DNA of 64,000 bases from Malaciobacter halophilus (GTDB taxonomy: Bacteria > Campylobacterota > Campylobacteria > Campylobacterales > Arcobacteraceae): the NCBI RefSeq assembly GCF_002837275.1, contig NZ_NXIF01000007.1, forward strand, positions 1-64,000. The letters run 5' to 3'. Every line of letters begins with the position of its first letter. Positions within the stretch are counted from its first letter, which is position 1. The notes beneath the pieces are model-generated. The model ran no database searches. It worked only from the letters and a program-made list of their open reading frames with translations, and was not told the origin of the DNA. Below, piece by piece: positions 28,214 through 37,172 of this stretch. Both the position numbers and the translations under genes were made by a program.

Positions 28214-29670
28214 TGGCACACCAATCAGATTTAATTGCTGAAAATATTGAACAATATTTAAAAGAGCATGAACACAAAGAGATTCTTAGATTTATCACTT
28301 GTGGTTCAGTTGATGATGGTAAAAGTACTCTAATTGGAAGACTTCTTTATGATTCAAAAATGATTTTTGAAGACCAATTAGCATCTATTGAAAAAGACTC
28401 TAAAAAAAGTGGTACAACAGGGGATAAAATTGACCTTGCACTTTTAGTTGATGGACTAGCAAGTGAGCGAGAACAGGGTATTACTATTGATGTTGCTTAT
28501 AGATTCTTTTCAACTGATAAAAGAAAGTTTATTATTGCAGACACACCAGGTCACGAGCAATATACAAGAAACATGGCTACAGGGGCTAGTACAGCCGATT
28601 TAGCGATTATTCTTATTGATGCTAGACAAGGTGTTTTAACTCAAACTAAAAGACACTCTTATATCGCTTCATTATTAGGAATTAAAAACCTAATTGTTGC
28701 TATTAATAAAATGGACTTAGTTGACTTTAGCCAAGAAAGATTTAAAGAGATTAAAAAAGATTATGAAGAGATTATTCCAAATCTTCCTGGAAATGCGGAT
28801 ATTAACTTTAACTATATTCCAATCTCTGCATTAGATGGAGATAATATTGTTTCAAACTCTGCTAAATGTTCTTGGTATGAAGGTCTTCCATTAATGAGGT
28901 TACTTGATAGTGTAGAGATTCACCATGATGAGAATGATGACTTTAGATTACCAGTTCAATATGTCTCACGTCCTCACTTAAACTTTAGAGGTTTTTCTGG
29001 AACTATTGCAAGTGGTAAAATATCTGTTGGTGATGAAATTACAGTTTTACCATCAAGAAAAATATCAGTTGTTAAATCAATTGTTTCAAATGATGTTAAA
29101 GACTTAAGACCAATTGGAAAAGATGAAACTGTTGAGACTATTGAAACAGCATATGCACCAATGGCAACAACAATTACACTAAAAGATGAAATTGATATTT
29201 CAAGAGGAGATATGATTGTTAAATCAAACTCTATTCCTCAAGTTTCAAACAAACTAAATGTAATGGTAGTTTGGATGGATGAAAAACCAATGGAGTTAAA
29301 TAATAGCTATATTATTAAAAGAGCTACTTCTGTTATAAATGGTTCATTTAAAGCAATTGAATTCAAAAAAGATATCAATAGCTTTAAAGAAATTTTTACA
29401 GATAGCCTTGAATTAAATGATATTGCAAAATGTTCATTATCTGTAGATAGACAAATTGCTGTTGATTCATACTATGAAAATAGACATACTGGAAGTTTTA
29501 TTATCATTGATAGATATACAAACTCAACAGTTGGTGCTGGTATGATTGTAGATGCAGTAGAAACTCAAGGTAAAGATGAAGAGTTAAGAGAGTATACAAA
29601 AGCTGAAATAGCTTTAAACCAATATATTAGAGATAACTTCCCTGAGTGGGGATGTAAAGAGATTTTATAA
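28213..29670 (+). CDS. cysN: sulfate adenylyltransferase subunit 1 (GTPase)
   Basis: A 485-aa EF-Tu-like GTPase: G1 GSVDDGKSTLIGRLLYD, G3 DTPGHEQYTRNM, G4 NKMDLV, then two beta-barrel domains. GTP hydrolysis drives APS formation by CysD. It ends at GCKEIL without the fused APS-kinase domain found in many CysNC proteins; kinase activity is instead supplied by the two following genes. It shares one base with the cysD stop, and the next gene starts immediately after it. Confidence 0.96.
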   Translation: MAHQSDLIAENIEQYLKEHEHKEILRFITCGSVDDGKSTLIGRLLYDSKMIFEDQLASIEKDSKKSGTTGDKIDLALLVDGLASEREQGITIDVAYRFFSTDKRKFIIADTPGHEQYTRNMATGASTADLAIILIDARQGVLTQTKRHSYIASLLGIKNLIVAINKMDLVDFSQERFKEIKKDYEEIIPNLPGNADINFNYIPISALDGDNIVSNSAKCSWYEGLPLMRLLDSVEIHHDENDDFRLPVQYVSRPHLNFRGFSGTIASGKISVGDEITVLPSRKISVVKSIVSNDVKDLRPIGKDETVETIETAYAPMATTITLKDEIDISRGDMIVKSNSIPQVSNKLNVMVVWMDEKPMELNNSYIIKRATSVINGSFKAIEFKKDINSFKEIFTDSLELNDIAKCSLSVDRQIAVDSYYENRHTGSFIIIDRYTNSTVGAGMIVDAVETQGKDEELREYTKAEIALNQYIRDNFPEWGCKEIL

Positions 29671-30396
29671 ATGTACAAAGACACAAATAAAAGATCCCTA
29701 GTAAAAGGTTTTTCATGGAGAGTAGTTGCAACAACAACTACTATTATCATAGTATATGTATTTTTTGGAAGACTTGATTTGGCTATTGCAGCAGGTGCTT
29801 TAGAGTGGGTAGCAAAAATAGCACTTTATTGGGCACATGAAAGAGCTTGGTTTAAAATAAAATGGGGAAGAAAAAAAATAGAACCTTTTAATCTATGGTT
29901 TACAGGACTTCCCCTTTCAGGTAAAACAACAATTGCAAATAGAGTTTATGAAGAGTTAGAAAAACTAGATATTCCAATTGAAAGATTAGATTCAAAAGAT
30001 ATAAGAGATGTAATACCAGATATTGGATATACTAGAGAAGATAGAAATAGACATATGCATCGTATAGGTCATCTTATAAAAACATTACAAAAAAACTCAG
30101 TGTCAACTGTAGCATCTTTTGTAAGTCCATATAAAGAATCACGAAAAGCTATACGTGAAATGGTTCAGAATAATATAGTTGTTTATGTAAAAGCTGATAT
30201 TGAAACTTGTAAAAAAAGAGATTATAAAGGTGTATATGAAAAGGCACTAAAAGGAGAATTAGAAAATTTTACAGGGGTAAATGATGTATATGAAGAACCA
30301 CAACATGCAGAAATAATGATAGATACAGATAAACTATCTGTTGAAGAAGCCGTAAAAACAATAGTAAAGTTTGTAAAAAAGAAGTATGTGAAATGA
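29671..30396 (+). CDS. DUF2061 membrane domain fused to a divergent APS-kinase-like domain
   Basis: A 241-aa fusion. Residues 5-65 resemble DUF2061: [20 protein letters not shown], a helix to about 33, and a second hydrophobic stretch 36-53 ending in [11 protein letters not shown]. Residues 73-240 are APS-kinase-like, with P-loop GLPLSGKTT (79-87), [10 protein letters not shown] and [12 protein letters not shown]. The APS-binding stretch differs from its neighbour Cys[16 protein letters not shown] instead of [16 protein letters not shown], and RHMHRIG instead of ENIRRIG. It could be a membrane-tethered PAPS producer or a kinase for another nucleotide. It overlaps cysC by four bases. Confidence 0.8.
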   Translation: MYKDTNKRSLVKGFSWRVVATTTTIIIVYVFFGRLDLAIAAGALEWVAKIALYWAHERAWFKIKWGRKKIEPFNLWFTGLPLSGKTTIANRVYEELEKLDIPIERLDSKDIRDVIPDIGYTREDRNRHMHRIGHLIKTLQKNSVSTVASFVSPYKESRKAIREMVQNNIVVYVKADIETCKKRDYKGVYEKALKGELENFTGVNDVYEEPQHAEIMIDTDKLSVEEAVKTIVKFVKKKYVK

Positions 30397-31034
30397 TAGA
30401 AAAAAAACACGAAACAAATGAAAATATAATATGGCACAAGCAACATGTAGAAAAAGAAGATAGAGTAAGAGTTCTTTCTCAAAAACCTTGTATTCTTTGG
30501 TTTACAGGACTTTCAGGTTCAGGAAAATCTACTATTGCAAATGCAGTTGAATTAGAACTTTTTAAAAGAGGAAGAAAAACATACCTTCTTGATGGTGATA
30601 ATGTAAGACATGGATTAAATAAAGACTTAGGTTTTTCTGAAATAGATAGAATAGAAAATATTAGAAGAATAGGAGAAGTAAGTAAACTATTTGTAGATAG
30701 TGGGCTTATAGTTTTAACCGCTTTTATATCTCCTTTTAGGTCAGATAGACAAATTGCTAAATCCCTTGTAAAATATGATGAATTTATAGAGATATTTGTA
30801 GATACACCTCTTGAAATATGCGAAAGCAGAGATCCTAAAGGATTGTATAAAAAGGCAAGAGAAGGTGCTATAAAAAATTTTACTGGTATCTCTTCTCCTT
30901 ATGAAGAACCAGAAGAACCACATATTCATATAAATACAGAAAAACATACTGTTCAAGAGTGTACTGATATAGTAATAAACCATTTAATAAAACATGGTTA
31001 TATTCAAGGAGATGAAAACGATTATGCAATATAA
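30393..31034 (+). CDS. cysC: adenylylsulfate kinase
   Basis: A 213-aa APS kinase with canonical motifs: P-loop [15 protein letters not shown] (39-47), [41 protein letters not shown] (serine region) and [17 protein letters not shown]. It phosphorylates the 3'-OH of APS to give PAPS, the sulfate donor for the two sulfotransferases 2-3 kb downstream. It overlaps the divergent paralogue upstream and cysQ downstream, so these are translated together. Confidence 0.95.
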   Translation: MIEKKHETNENIIWHKQHVEKEDRVRVLSQKPCILWFTGLSGSGKSTIANAVELELFKRGRKTYLLDGDNVRHGLNKDLGFSEIDRIENIRRIGEVSKLFVDSGLIVLTAFISPFRSDRQIAKSLVKYDEFIEIFVDTPLEICESRDPKGLYKKAREGAIKNFTGISSPYEEPEEPHIHINTEKHTVQECTDIVINHLIKHGYIQGDENDYAI

Positions 31035-31779
31035 TGGTGTAAAAATAGAAGACTTAAAACAAATAGCATTAGACGCTGGAAAACTTATTATGGAAATTTA
31101 TAATAAAGATTTTCAAATAGATTATAAAGATGATAAATCACCTTTAACAGAAGCAGATACAAAATCAAATGAACTTATTTGTAAGTCTTTAAAAAAACTA
31201 TATCCAAATATTCCAATAATGAGTGAAGAGAACAAACAAACATCTTATAAGATAAGAAAAAATTGGGAATACTACTTTTGTGTAGATCCAATAGATGGAA
31301 CAAAAGAGTTTATTAAGAAAAATGGAGAGTTTACAGTAAATATTGCACTAATACATAAAAATACTCCTATTTTGGGTGTTGTATATGCTCCTGCACTAAA
31401 TGATATGTATTATAGTGATGGAACAAACTCTTTTAAAAATGAAGAGAAGCTTCCTTTAAAAACTAATAACACTCCAAAAGAAAAATTATTTGTAGTTGCA
31501 TCAAAGTCGCACCTATCTTCTGAAACACAAGAATTTATAGATAACTTAGATACAAAAGAAGTAGAACAAGTGTCAAAAGGTTCTAGCCTTAAACTATGTA
31601 TGGTAGCAGAGGGAATTGCTGATATATATCCAAGACTAGCTCCAACAATGGAGTGGGATACAGCTGCAGCTGATGCGGTGGTAAGAAATGCTGGAAAAAT
31701 GACCTATCAATATGAGTCAAATACTCAAGTTGTTTATAATAAAGAAGATTTATTAAACCCTTGTTTTGTGGTGAAGTAA
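31024..31779 (+). CDS. cysQ: 3'(2'),5'-bisphosphate nucleotidase
   Basis: An inositol-monophosphatase-fold enzyme of 251 aa from this start, which removes the 3'-phosphate of PAP (the by-product of sulfotransfer) and PAPS. Metal-site motifs are [34 protein letters not shown] and the C-terminal [17 protein letters not shown]. Upstream in-frame ATGs at 30994 and 31012 exist, but AAGGAG (31006-31011) abuts the second; the ATG at 31024 gives the usual N-terminus, though its 12-base spacing is long. Its presence completes a PAPS production and recycling set. Confidence 0.92.
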   Translation: MQYNGVKIEDLKQIALDAGKLIMEIYNKDFQIDYKDDKSPLTEADTKSNELICKSLKKLYPNIPIMSEENKQTSYKIRKNWEYYFCVDPIDGTKEFIKKNGEFTVNIALIHKNTPILGVVYAPALNDMYYSDGTNSFKNEEKLPLKTNNTPKEKLFVVASKSHLSSETQEFIDNLDTKEVEQVSKGSSLKLCMVAEGIADIYPRLAPTMEWDTAAADAVVRNAGKMTYQYESNTQVVYNKEDLLNPCFVVK

Positions 31780-33051
31780 TTGATACAAAAACTAAAACCT
31801 AAATCAGAATTCAGCCGTAATGTCCTCACTCTAATGACAGGGACTACAATAGCACAAGCTATACCTATAGCTATAAGCCCTATATTAACTCGTATATATA
31901 CACCTGAAGATTTTGGAGTACTTTCTTTATTTGTAGCTATTACAGCTATATTTGGTAGTATTGCAAATGGTAGATATGAACTTGCTATAATGCTTCCAAA
32001 AAAAGATGAAGATGCTATAAATATCTTTGCCTTAGGGTTTATTATAACAGTTGTTATTTCATTAATATTACTTATTATTATCACACTTTTTAATGATTAC
32101 TTTACTAAATTGCTAGATAATGAAGACATAAGTTTTTGGCTTTATTTTATTCCTCTAACTGTATTTTTTGTTGGATTGTGGAACATTTTAAATTATTTTA
32201 ATAATCGTAAAAAAAATTATAAAGATATTGCAAACGCTACTATTATCAAGTCTATAATACAGGCAATAATACAGTTAAGTTTAGGGTTTCTTAAAAATGG
32301 TGCAGTAGGATTAATCAGTGGAAATATACTCTCACAGTTTTTTGCAAATACTAAATTATTGGTTAACATCATAAAAGATAAAGTACTCATATCAAATATA
32401 TCGAAAGTTAAAATAATTGCGCTTGCCAAAAAATATAAAGACTTTCCTAAGTTCACACTATGGGCAGGTTTGGCAAATACTTCATCTAAAAATATTACAA
32501 ATATTTTTATTTCAACTTTTTACGGGATTGTTACTTTAGGATATTATTCTTTAGTTCAAAGAGTGCTTGAGATGCCAGCATCTTTAGTTGGAGGGTCTAT
32601 TGGACAAGTATTTTTTCAAGAAGCAGTTGAAGAAAAAAAGAGAACAGGAACTTCTATCGTTTCTTTCAAAAAAACATTTAAAAGATTACTTATATTATCT
32701 ATTGCAATATTTCCTTTAATTTATTTTTTTATTGAAGATATATTTATTATTGTATTTGGAGAAGCTTGGAAAGAGGCAGGAGAATATGCAAGAATAATTC
32801 TTTTCCTAGTTATAGTACAATTTATAGTTTCACCACTAACTGCAATCAATCAAGTTTATATGAAAAATAAAAATGTTATGTATTGGCAACTTGGTTTATT
32901 AACTTTGCATATAGTTATACTTTATAGTTCTTATTACTTAAAGATAGCATTTATAGATTATTTACGTTATATGGTTGTATATATCTCTCTGTATTATATT
33001 TTCCATTTATATTTATTGCAAACATACATCATGAAGGATAAAAATGAATAG
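31780..33051 (+). CDS. Wzx-type polysaccharide flippase
   Basis: A 423-aa membrane protein with about a dozen hydrophobic helices and the polysaccharide-synthesis MOP/Wzx signature near its N-terminus (TIAQAIPIAISPILTRIYTP then EDFGVLSLFVAI). It should flip the undecaprenyl-diphosphate-linked repeat unit to the periplasmic face. The start is TTG directly after the cysQ stop, and it overlaps the first sulfotransferase by eight bases. With the Wzy candidate at 37166 and wzz at 16257 it forms a Wzx/Wzy-dependent pathway. Confidence 0.85.
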   Translation: MIQKLKPKSEFSRNVLTLMTGTTIAQAIPIAISPILTRIYTPEDFGVLSLFVAITAIFGSIANGRYELAIMLPKKDEDAINIFALGFIITVVISLILLIIITLFNDYFTKLLDNEDISFWLYFIPLTVFFVGLWNILNYFNNRKKNYKDIANATIIKSIIQAIIQLSLGFLKNGAVGLISGNILSQFFANTKLLVNIIKDKVLISNISKVKIIALAKKYKDFPKFTLWAGLANTSSKNITNIFISTFYGIVTLGYYSLVQRVLEMPASLVGGSIGQVFFQEAVEEKKRTGTSIVSFKKTFKRLLILSIAIFPLIYFFIEDIFIIVFGEAWKEAGEYARIILFLVIVQFIVSPLTAINQVYMKNKNVMYWQLGLLTLHIVILYSSYYLKIAFIDYLRYMVVYISLYYIFHLYLLQTYIMKDKNE

Positions 33052-33946
33052 TATTATTCCAAATTTATTTATTATCGGAGCACCAAAAGCAGGAACAACT
33101 GCATTGGCAAATAATTTAGCACAACACAAAAAAATATATATATCTGAATTGAAAGAACCTAGATATTTTGATGCACATACTTTTTATGATAATAAAAGTG
33201 ATTATTTGATAAAAAATATTGAAGAATATTTAGAATTATTTAATAACTTAGAAGCAAAAAAATCTAAATATAGATTAGATGCAAGTGTATTTAATATGTA
33301 TAGTGAAATGTCCATAAAGAATATTTTACAACTATCTCCAGATGCTAAATTTATTATTATTTTAAGAGAACCAGTGTCAGCATCAGTTTCTATGCATAGT
33401 CAAAGATTGGCATACAGTGATCCAAAAATGAGAGAATTGTCTGAAGATTTTAAAGAATGTTGGAAAATGCTTAAAGGAAGAAAGCAAGGGTTGTACTATC
33501 CAAAAGCTTGTCAAAATAAAATATTATTTAGGTATGATTTATTATATTCATATGAATTATATATTCCTCAGATTCAAAACTTAATAGAAAGTAAGAATTT
33601 ATTTATAGGTTTTTATGAGGACTTTAAAAATTCACCAGATAAATTTTATTATGATATTTTTAATTTTTTAAATATTGAGCATATAAAATTACAAAATAGA
33701 AAGCATAATAAAAGTTTAATTTTAAAAAAATCAATTTTTTTAGAAGTACTTGAGATTATTTCATTAAAAAGTTTTAAAATTAGAGAAAAAATTGGCTTGA
33801 CAGGTGGATTGTTATATCAATTTAAACAGTGGTTTATTAATAGAAAAAAGATTGCTCCTAAAGTTTTGGACAATAGTGATTTGAATGAAGTAGAGGAGTT
33901 CTTTGAAAAAACTAATACTTATTTAAGAGAACTAAAAGAAAACTAA
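33044..33946 (+). CDS. PAPS-dependent sulfotransferase 1
   Basis: A 300-aa sulfotransferase-fold protein. The 5'-phosphosulfate loop is LFIIGAPKAGTTALANNL (from residue 8), and the 3'-phosphate motif is KFIIILREPVSASVSMHSQR (about 102-121), with the conserved Ser. No signal peptide is seen, so it acts in the cytoplasm on a nucleotide- or lipid-linked sugar. It lies just after the PAPS genes and flippase and is probably used to sulfate the repeat unit. The acceptor is unknown. A 55-base gap, the widest inside the operon, follows. Confidence 0.85.
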   Translation: MNSIIPNLFIIGAPKAGTTALANNLAQHKKIYISELKEPRYFDAHTFYDNKSDYLIKNIEEYLELFNNLEAKKSKYRLDASVFNMYSEMSIKNILQLSPDAKFIIILREPVSASVSMHSQRLAYSDPKMRELSEDFKECWKMLKGRKQGLYYPKACQNKILFRYDLLYSYELYIPQIQNLIESKNLFIGFYEDFKNSPDKFYYDIFNFLNIEHIKLQNRKHNKSLILKKSIFLEVLEIISLKSFKIREKIGLTGGLLYQFKQWFINRKKIAPKVLDNSDLNEVEEFFEKTNTYLRELKEN

Positions 33947-34001
33947 TAATTGATTAACAATGATGTGAAAGTTAGCATATTGATAAATAAAAGGAAATGA
34001 T

Positions 34002-34982
34002 TTGATACACAAATATTTAAATTTAAAAAAGTATTTATCTTTTATAATGAGACAATTTGTAAATTTTTTATCACCATTTATTAAGAAATGGGAAGATAGG
34101 TTTATCAAAAAATACTTATTAAAACCACTAAAATATCAACCTGTCTTTATTATTGGAGCTCCAAGAACTGGCAGTACAATTCTGTACCAAGTAATTACAA
34201 ACCAACTAGATATACTGTATGTGAATAATTTAGTATGTAAATTTTATAAAAATTTATTTTTTGGTTTTTGGTTAAGTGATAAATTGTTTAAACAAAAAGC
34301 ACATGATTGTTTTAAGTCGGATCATGGAGATACTTCTACTTGTGGATTAAACTCTCCTAGTGAGTGTGGAGGGTTTTGGTACAAGTGGCTTCGTGATGAT
34401 AAACACTTTATAGATTATGATGAGATAACCGATGAAATTGTACATCAGATAAGAGATGAATTAACAGCGGTTATAAACTACTTTGATAAGCCTTTAATTT
34501 TTAAAAATCTAAATGCGGGACAGAGAATGAGATTGTTACACAAATGTTTTCCAGAGGCAAAATTTATATTTATAAAAAGAGAGCCACTCTTTACTGCACA
34601 GTCTATCTTAAAAGCAAAAAGAAAAGAAGGCTTGAATGATAATGATTTTTGGTCAATAATGCCATATAATGTAGAAGAGCTGAAAAAACTAAGCACTTAT
34701 GAACAGATAGTTAAGCAAATATATTTTTTAGAAAAACAGATATTGGAAGATAGTAAATTATTTGATAAAAAAAGCTTACTATCGATAGATTATAAAGAGC
34801 TTGGAGATGATTTTGAAAACACAGTAAAAAAGTGTCAAAAGTTTATAAGTACCGATGAAAAAACAGAGTTTAAAAAAGCAGAAATAAAATTAAGAGAAAA
34901 AGTATCATTAAAGGAAGATGAAATAAAATCGTTTAGTCAAGAAATAGAAAAGTTAGATTGGGAGAACTACAGTGACAAATAA
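34002..34982 (+). CDS. PAPS-dependent sulfotransferase 2
   Basis: A 326-aa protein unlike the first sulfotransferase except at the cofactor motifs. The PAPS loop is VFIIGAPRTGSTILYQVI (about 48-65), and the 3'-phosphate motif is KFIFIKREPLFTAQSILKAK (about 187-206). The first 45 residues are basic and amphipathic and could touch the membrane. Insertions with four cysteines (KAHDCF, TSTCGL, SECGGF and others) lie between the motifs. The start is TTG after AAAGGAAATGA. Two different sulfotransferases suggest two sulfation sites, or one enzyme inactive or of other specificity. Confidence 0.82.
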   Translation: MIHKYLNLKKYLSFIMRQFVNFLSPFIKKWEDRFIKKYLLKPLKYQPVFIIGAPRTGSTILYQVITNQLDILYVNNLVCKFYKNLFFGFWLSDKLFKQKAHDCFKSDHGDTSTCGLNSPSECGGFWYKWLRDDKHFIDYDEITDEIVHQIRDELTAVINYFDKPLIFKNLNAGQRMRLLHKCFPEAKFIFIKREPLFTAQSILKAKRKEGLNDNDFWSIMPYNVEELKKLSTYEQIVKQIYFLEKQILEDSKLFDKKSLLSIDYKELGDDFENTVKKCQKFISTDEKTEFKKAEIKLREKVSLKEDEIKSFSQEIEKLDWENYSDK

Positions 34983-35922
34983 AGAAAAGTACAGAAAGTT
35001 TTGTGAAAAAGAAAAAGATATTCCTATTTTTAGTAAAGATTGGTGGTTAGATAGTATTTGTGGTGAAAATGCGTGGGATGTTTTGCTCGTAGAAAAAGGG
35101 GGAGAAATATTTGCATCATTACCTATTTATAGGAAAAGTGAAATTATATTTGAGATACTAACAATGCCACAACTTACACAAACTATGGGAATATATATCA
35201 ATTATCCATCCAAACAAAAATATTATAAAAGACTTTCTTGGGAAAAGGACATGATGACTGCACTTATTCAAAAAATACCGAAGTTTGACTACTTTACACA
35301 AAATTTTGATAAAAAAGTTACAAATTGGTTAGCTTTTTATTGGGAAGGATTTGAACAAACTACATTTTATACTTATGTTATAGAAAATATTACGCTAGAA
35401 GATTTAGAAAAAAATCTTGAAACTGATATAAGAAGAAGAAGAAGAAAAGCTAATGAAGTTGGTGTAGAAGTAGTAGAAGGTGATGATGTAGAAAAATTTT
35501 ATGAACTAAACATGATGACATTTAAAAGACAAGGAAGAAACATACCTTATAGTTTAGATTTTGTCAAAAATCTGTATAAGGCTTGTAGAGAAAATAATGC
35601 AGTAAAAATGTATTTTGCCAAATATGAAGACAATGTTATATCAGCAAATTTTTTAGTATATGATGACAATACTGTTTATTATCTTATGGGTGGTATTCAT
35701 CCTGATTTTAAAGACTTAGGGGGAATGGATGTTGTATTATACGAAAGTATAAAGTTTGCTCTTGAAAACAATAAGACTTTTGATTTTGAAGGTAGTATGA
35801 TAGAGAGTATTGAAAAGTATTTCAGAAGTTTTGGAGCGATTCAGAAGCCATATTTTAACATAACAAAGACTAATTCTAAGTTACTTAAAATAAGAAATTT
35901 TATTAGTGATTTGAAAAAATGA
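34972..35922 (+). CDS. GNAT/FemAB-like acyltransferase
   Basis: A 316-aa soluble protein resembling the BioF2/FemAB-type GNAT domain (Acetyltransf_6). The N-terminal segment SKDWWLDSICGENAWDVLLV and LPIYRK are typical. The core has DIRRRRRKANEVGVEVVEGD, FYELNMMTFKRQGRNIPYSL and an acceptor region AKYEDNVISANFLVYDDNTV then YYLMGG. Such proteins acylate or aminoacylate sugars or peptidoglycan. Here an N- or O-acylation of the glycan is likely. The start is GTG, overlapping the sulfotransferase by 11 bases, and the end overlaps the next gene by four. Confidence 0.72.
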   Translation: MTNKEKYRKFCEKEKDIPIFSKDWWLDSICGENAWDVLLVEKGGEIFASLPIYRKSEIIFEILTMPQLTQTMGIYINYPSKQKYYKRLSWEKDMMTALIQKIPKFDYFTQNFDKKVTNWLAFYWEGFEQTTFYTYVIENITLEDLEKNLETDIRRRRRKANEVGVEVVEGDDVEKFYELNMMTFKRQGRNIPYSLDFVKNLYKACRENNAVKMYFAKYEDNVISANFLVYDDNTVYYLMGGIHPDFKDLGGMDVVLYESIKFALENNKTFDFEGSMIESIEKYFRSFGAIQKPYFNITKTNSKLLKIRNFISDLKK

Positions 35923-37172
35923 TAAAAATAACTATACCAAACAATAACATTTGTGAGCGAAAATATATACTAGATATCATATTTGATGAGTTTTTAGGAT
36001 TAGATTTTAAAGTAATACAGAATGATGATTGCAAAAATTGGATAATAGAGTTACCAAATAAACAAGTCTTGACTATCAAAGATACTTTTTTTAATAAATA
36101 CCCAAAAGATTTAGACTATCTAAAACTAGAAAATATACCTCAAAAAATAGAAGAGCTAGATATCTTTGCAGCTAGTTTTTTTATGCTCACAAGGTGGGAA
36201 GAATATGTAAATAAAGCTAGAGACTCTCACAACAGATTTCCTGCAACTGAAAGCTTGGCTTACAAACAAGGTTTTTTAGATAGACCTATAGTTAATGAAT
36301 ATTTGGAAGAGTTTAAAAAAAATCTTTTAGAACTTGATAGTAATTTACAATTCAAATCAAGATGTTATCAAACATTTTTGACTCATGATATTGATTATAT
36401 TCAAAAATATTCAAATGTAAACAACTGTGTTAGAGAAATAGCTGGTGATATAATAAAACGAAAAAGCTTACTATTGGCAGTAAAAAATCTTATACGACAA
36501 GTGAAAGTATTTTTAGGTGTGGCTAAAGATCCTTTTGATACATTTGATTACCTGATGGATGTAAGTGAAAAGGTTGGTATAAAAACGCATTTTTTCTTTA
36601 TGGGAAAAGGAGAAACGGAGTATGACAATCATTATGACTCATCTAGTATCAAAATCAAAAGTACTATTTCAAATATAAAAAATAGAGGTCATAATATAGG
36701 CATTCATCCTACATACAATGCTTACAATGATTCTATGCAATTAAAGAATGAAAAAAATGAATTGGAAAATAATCTAAATACAAAAATCGTTTTTGGTAGA
36801 GAACATTATTTGAGATTTGAAGTGCCAACTACTTGGCAAATTTGGGAAGATAACCTAATGCAATGGGATAGCACATGCGGATATGCTGATAAAGAGGGCT
36901 TTAGATGTGGTGTGTGTTATGAATATAGTGTTTTCAATATACTAACAAGAGAAAAACTAAAATTAAAAGAAAAGCCACTAATAGTAATGGAATGTACAAT
37001 AATAGATAAGTCTAAAATGAAAGGTGATTACAAAGCAGAAGTTCTAAATAGAATGAATGACTTAAAAGAAAAATGTAAACAATATAATGGTGACTTTGTA
37101 CTGCTTTGGCATAATTGTCACTTAGAGGATAAAGAAGATAGAATAGTTTTTGAGGAAGTTACCTCTTGTTAG
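35919..37172 (+). CDS. polysaccharide deacetylase-like protein
   Basis: A 417-aa protein. The N-terminal 140 residues resemble the domain often found ahead of NodB-like modules (DUF7033: ELDIFAASFFMLTRWEEY, then ESLAYKQGFLDRPIVNEYL). The C-terminal half has metal-site motifs of carbohydrate esterase family 4: FLTHDIDYIQKY (Asp) and RGHNIGIHPTYNAY (His), plus REHYLRFEVPTTW. No signal peptide is apparent, so it would act in the cytoplasm. It may remove an N-acetyl group from a lipid-linked sugar, possibly for re-acylation by the overlapping GNAT gene upstream. That pairing is inference. Confidence 0.75.
   Translation: MIKITIPNNNICERKYILDIIFDEFLGLDFKVIQNDDCKNWIIELPNKQVLTIKDTFFNKYPKDLDYLKLENIPQKIEELDIFAASFFMLTRWEEYVNKARDSHNRFPATESLAYKQGFLDRPIVNEYLEEFKKNLLELDSNLQFKSRCYQTFLTHDIDYIQKYSNVNNCVREIAGDIIKRKSLLLAVKNLIRQVKVFLGVAKDPFDTFDYLMDVSEKVGIKTHFFFMGKGETEYDNHYDSSSIKIKSTISNIKNRGHNIGIHPTYNAYNDSMQLKNEKNELENNLNTKIVFGREHYLRFEVPTTWQIWEDNLMQWDSTCGYADKEGFRCGVCYEYSVFNILTREKLKLKEKPLIVMECTIIDKSKMKGDYKAEVLNRMNDLKEKCKQYNGDFVLLWHNCHLEDKEDRIVFEEVTSC

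Noticed and set aside
27299-31779. Assimilatory sulfate reduction operon
   Set aside because: Only activation genes (cysD, cysN, cysC, cysQ) are present; no PAPS reductase, sulfite reductase or sulfate permease is near, and two sulfotransferases follow directly.
33947-34001. Possible internal promoter between the two sulfotransferase genes
   Set aside because: The 55-base gap is the widest in the operon, but no convincing -10 hexamer at a suitable distance was found.
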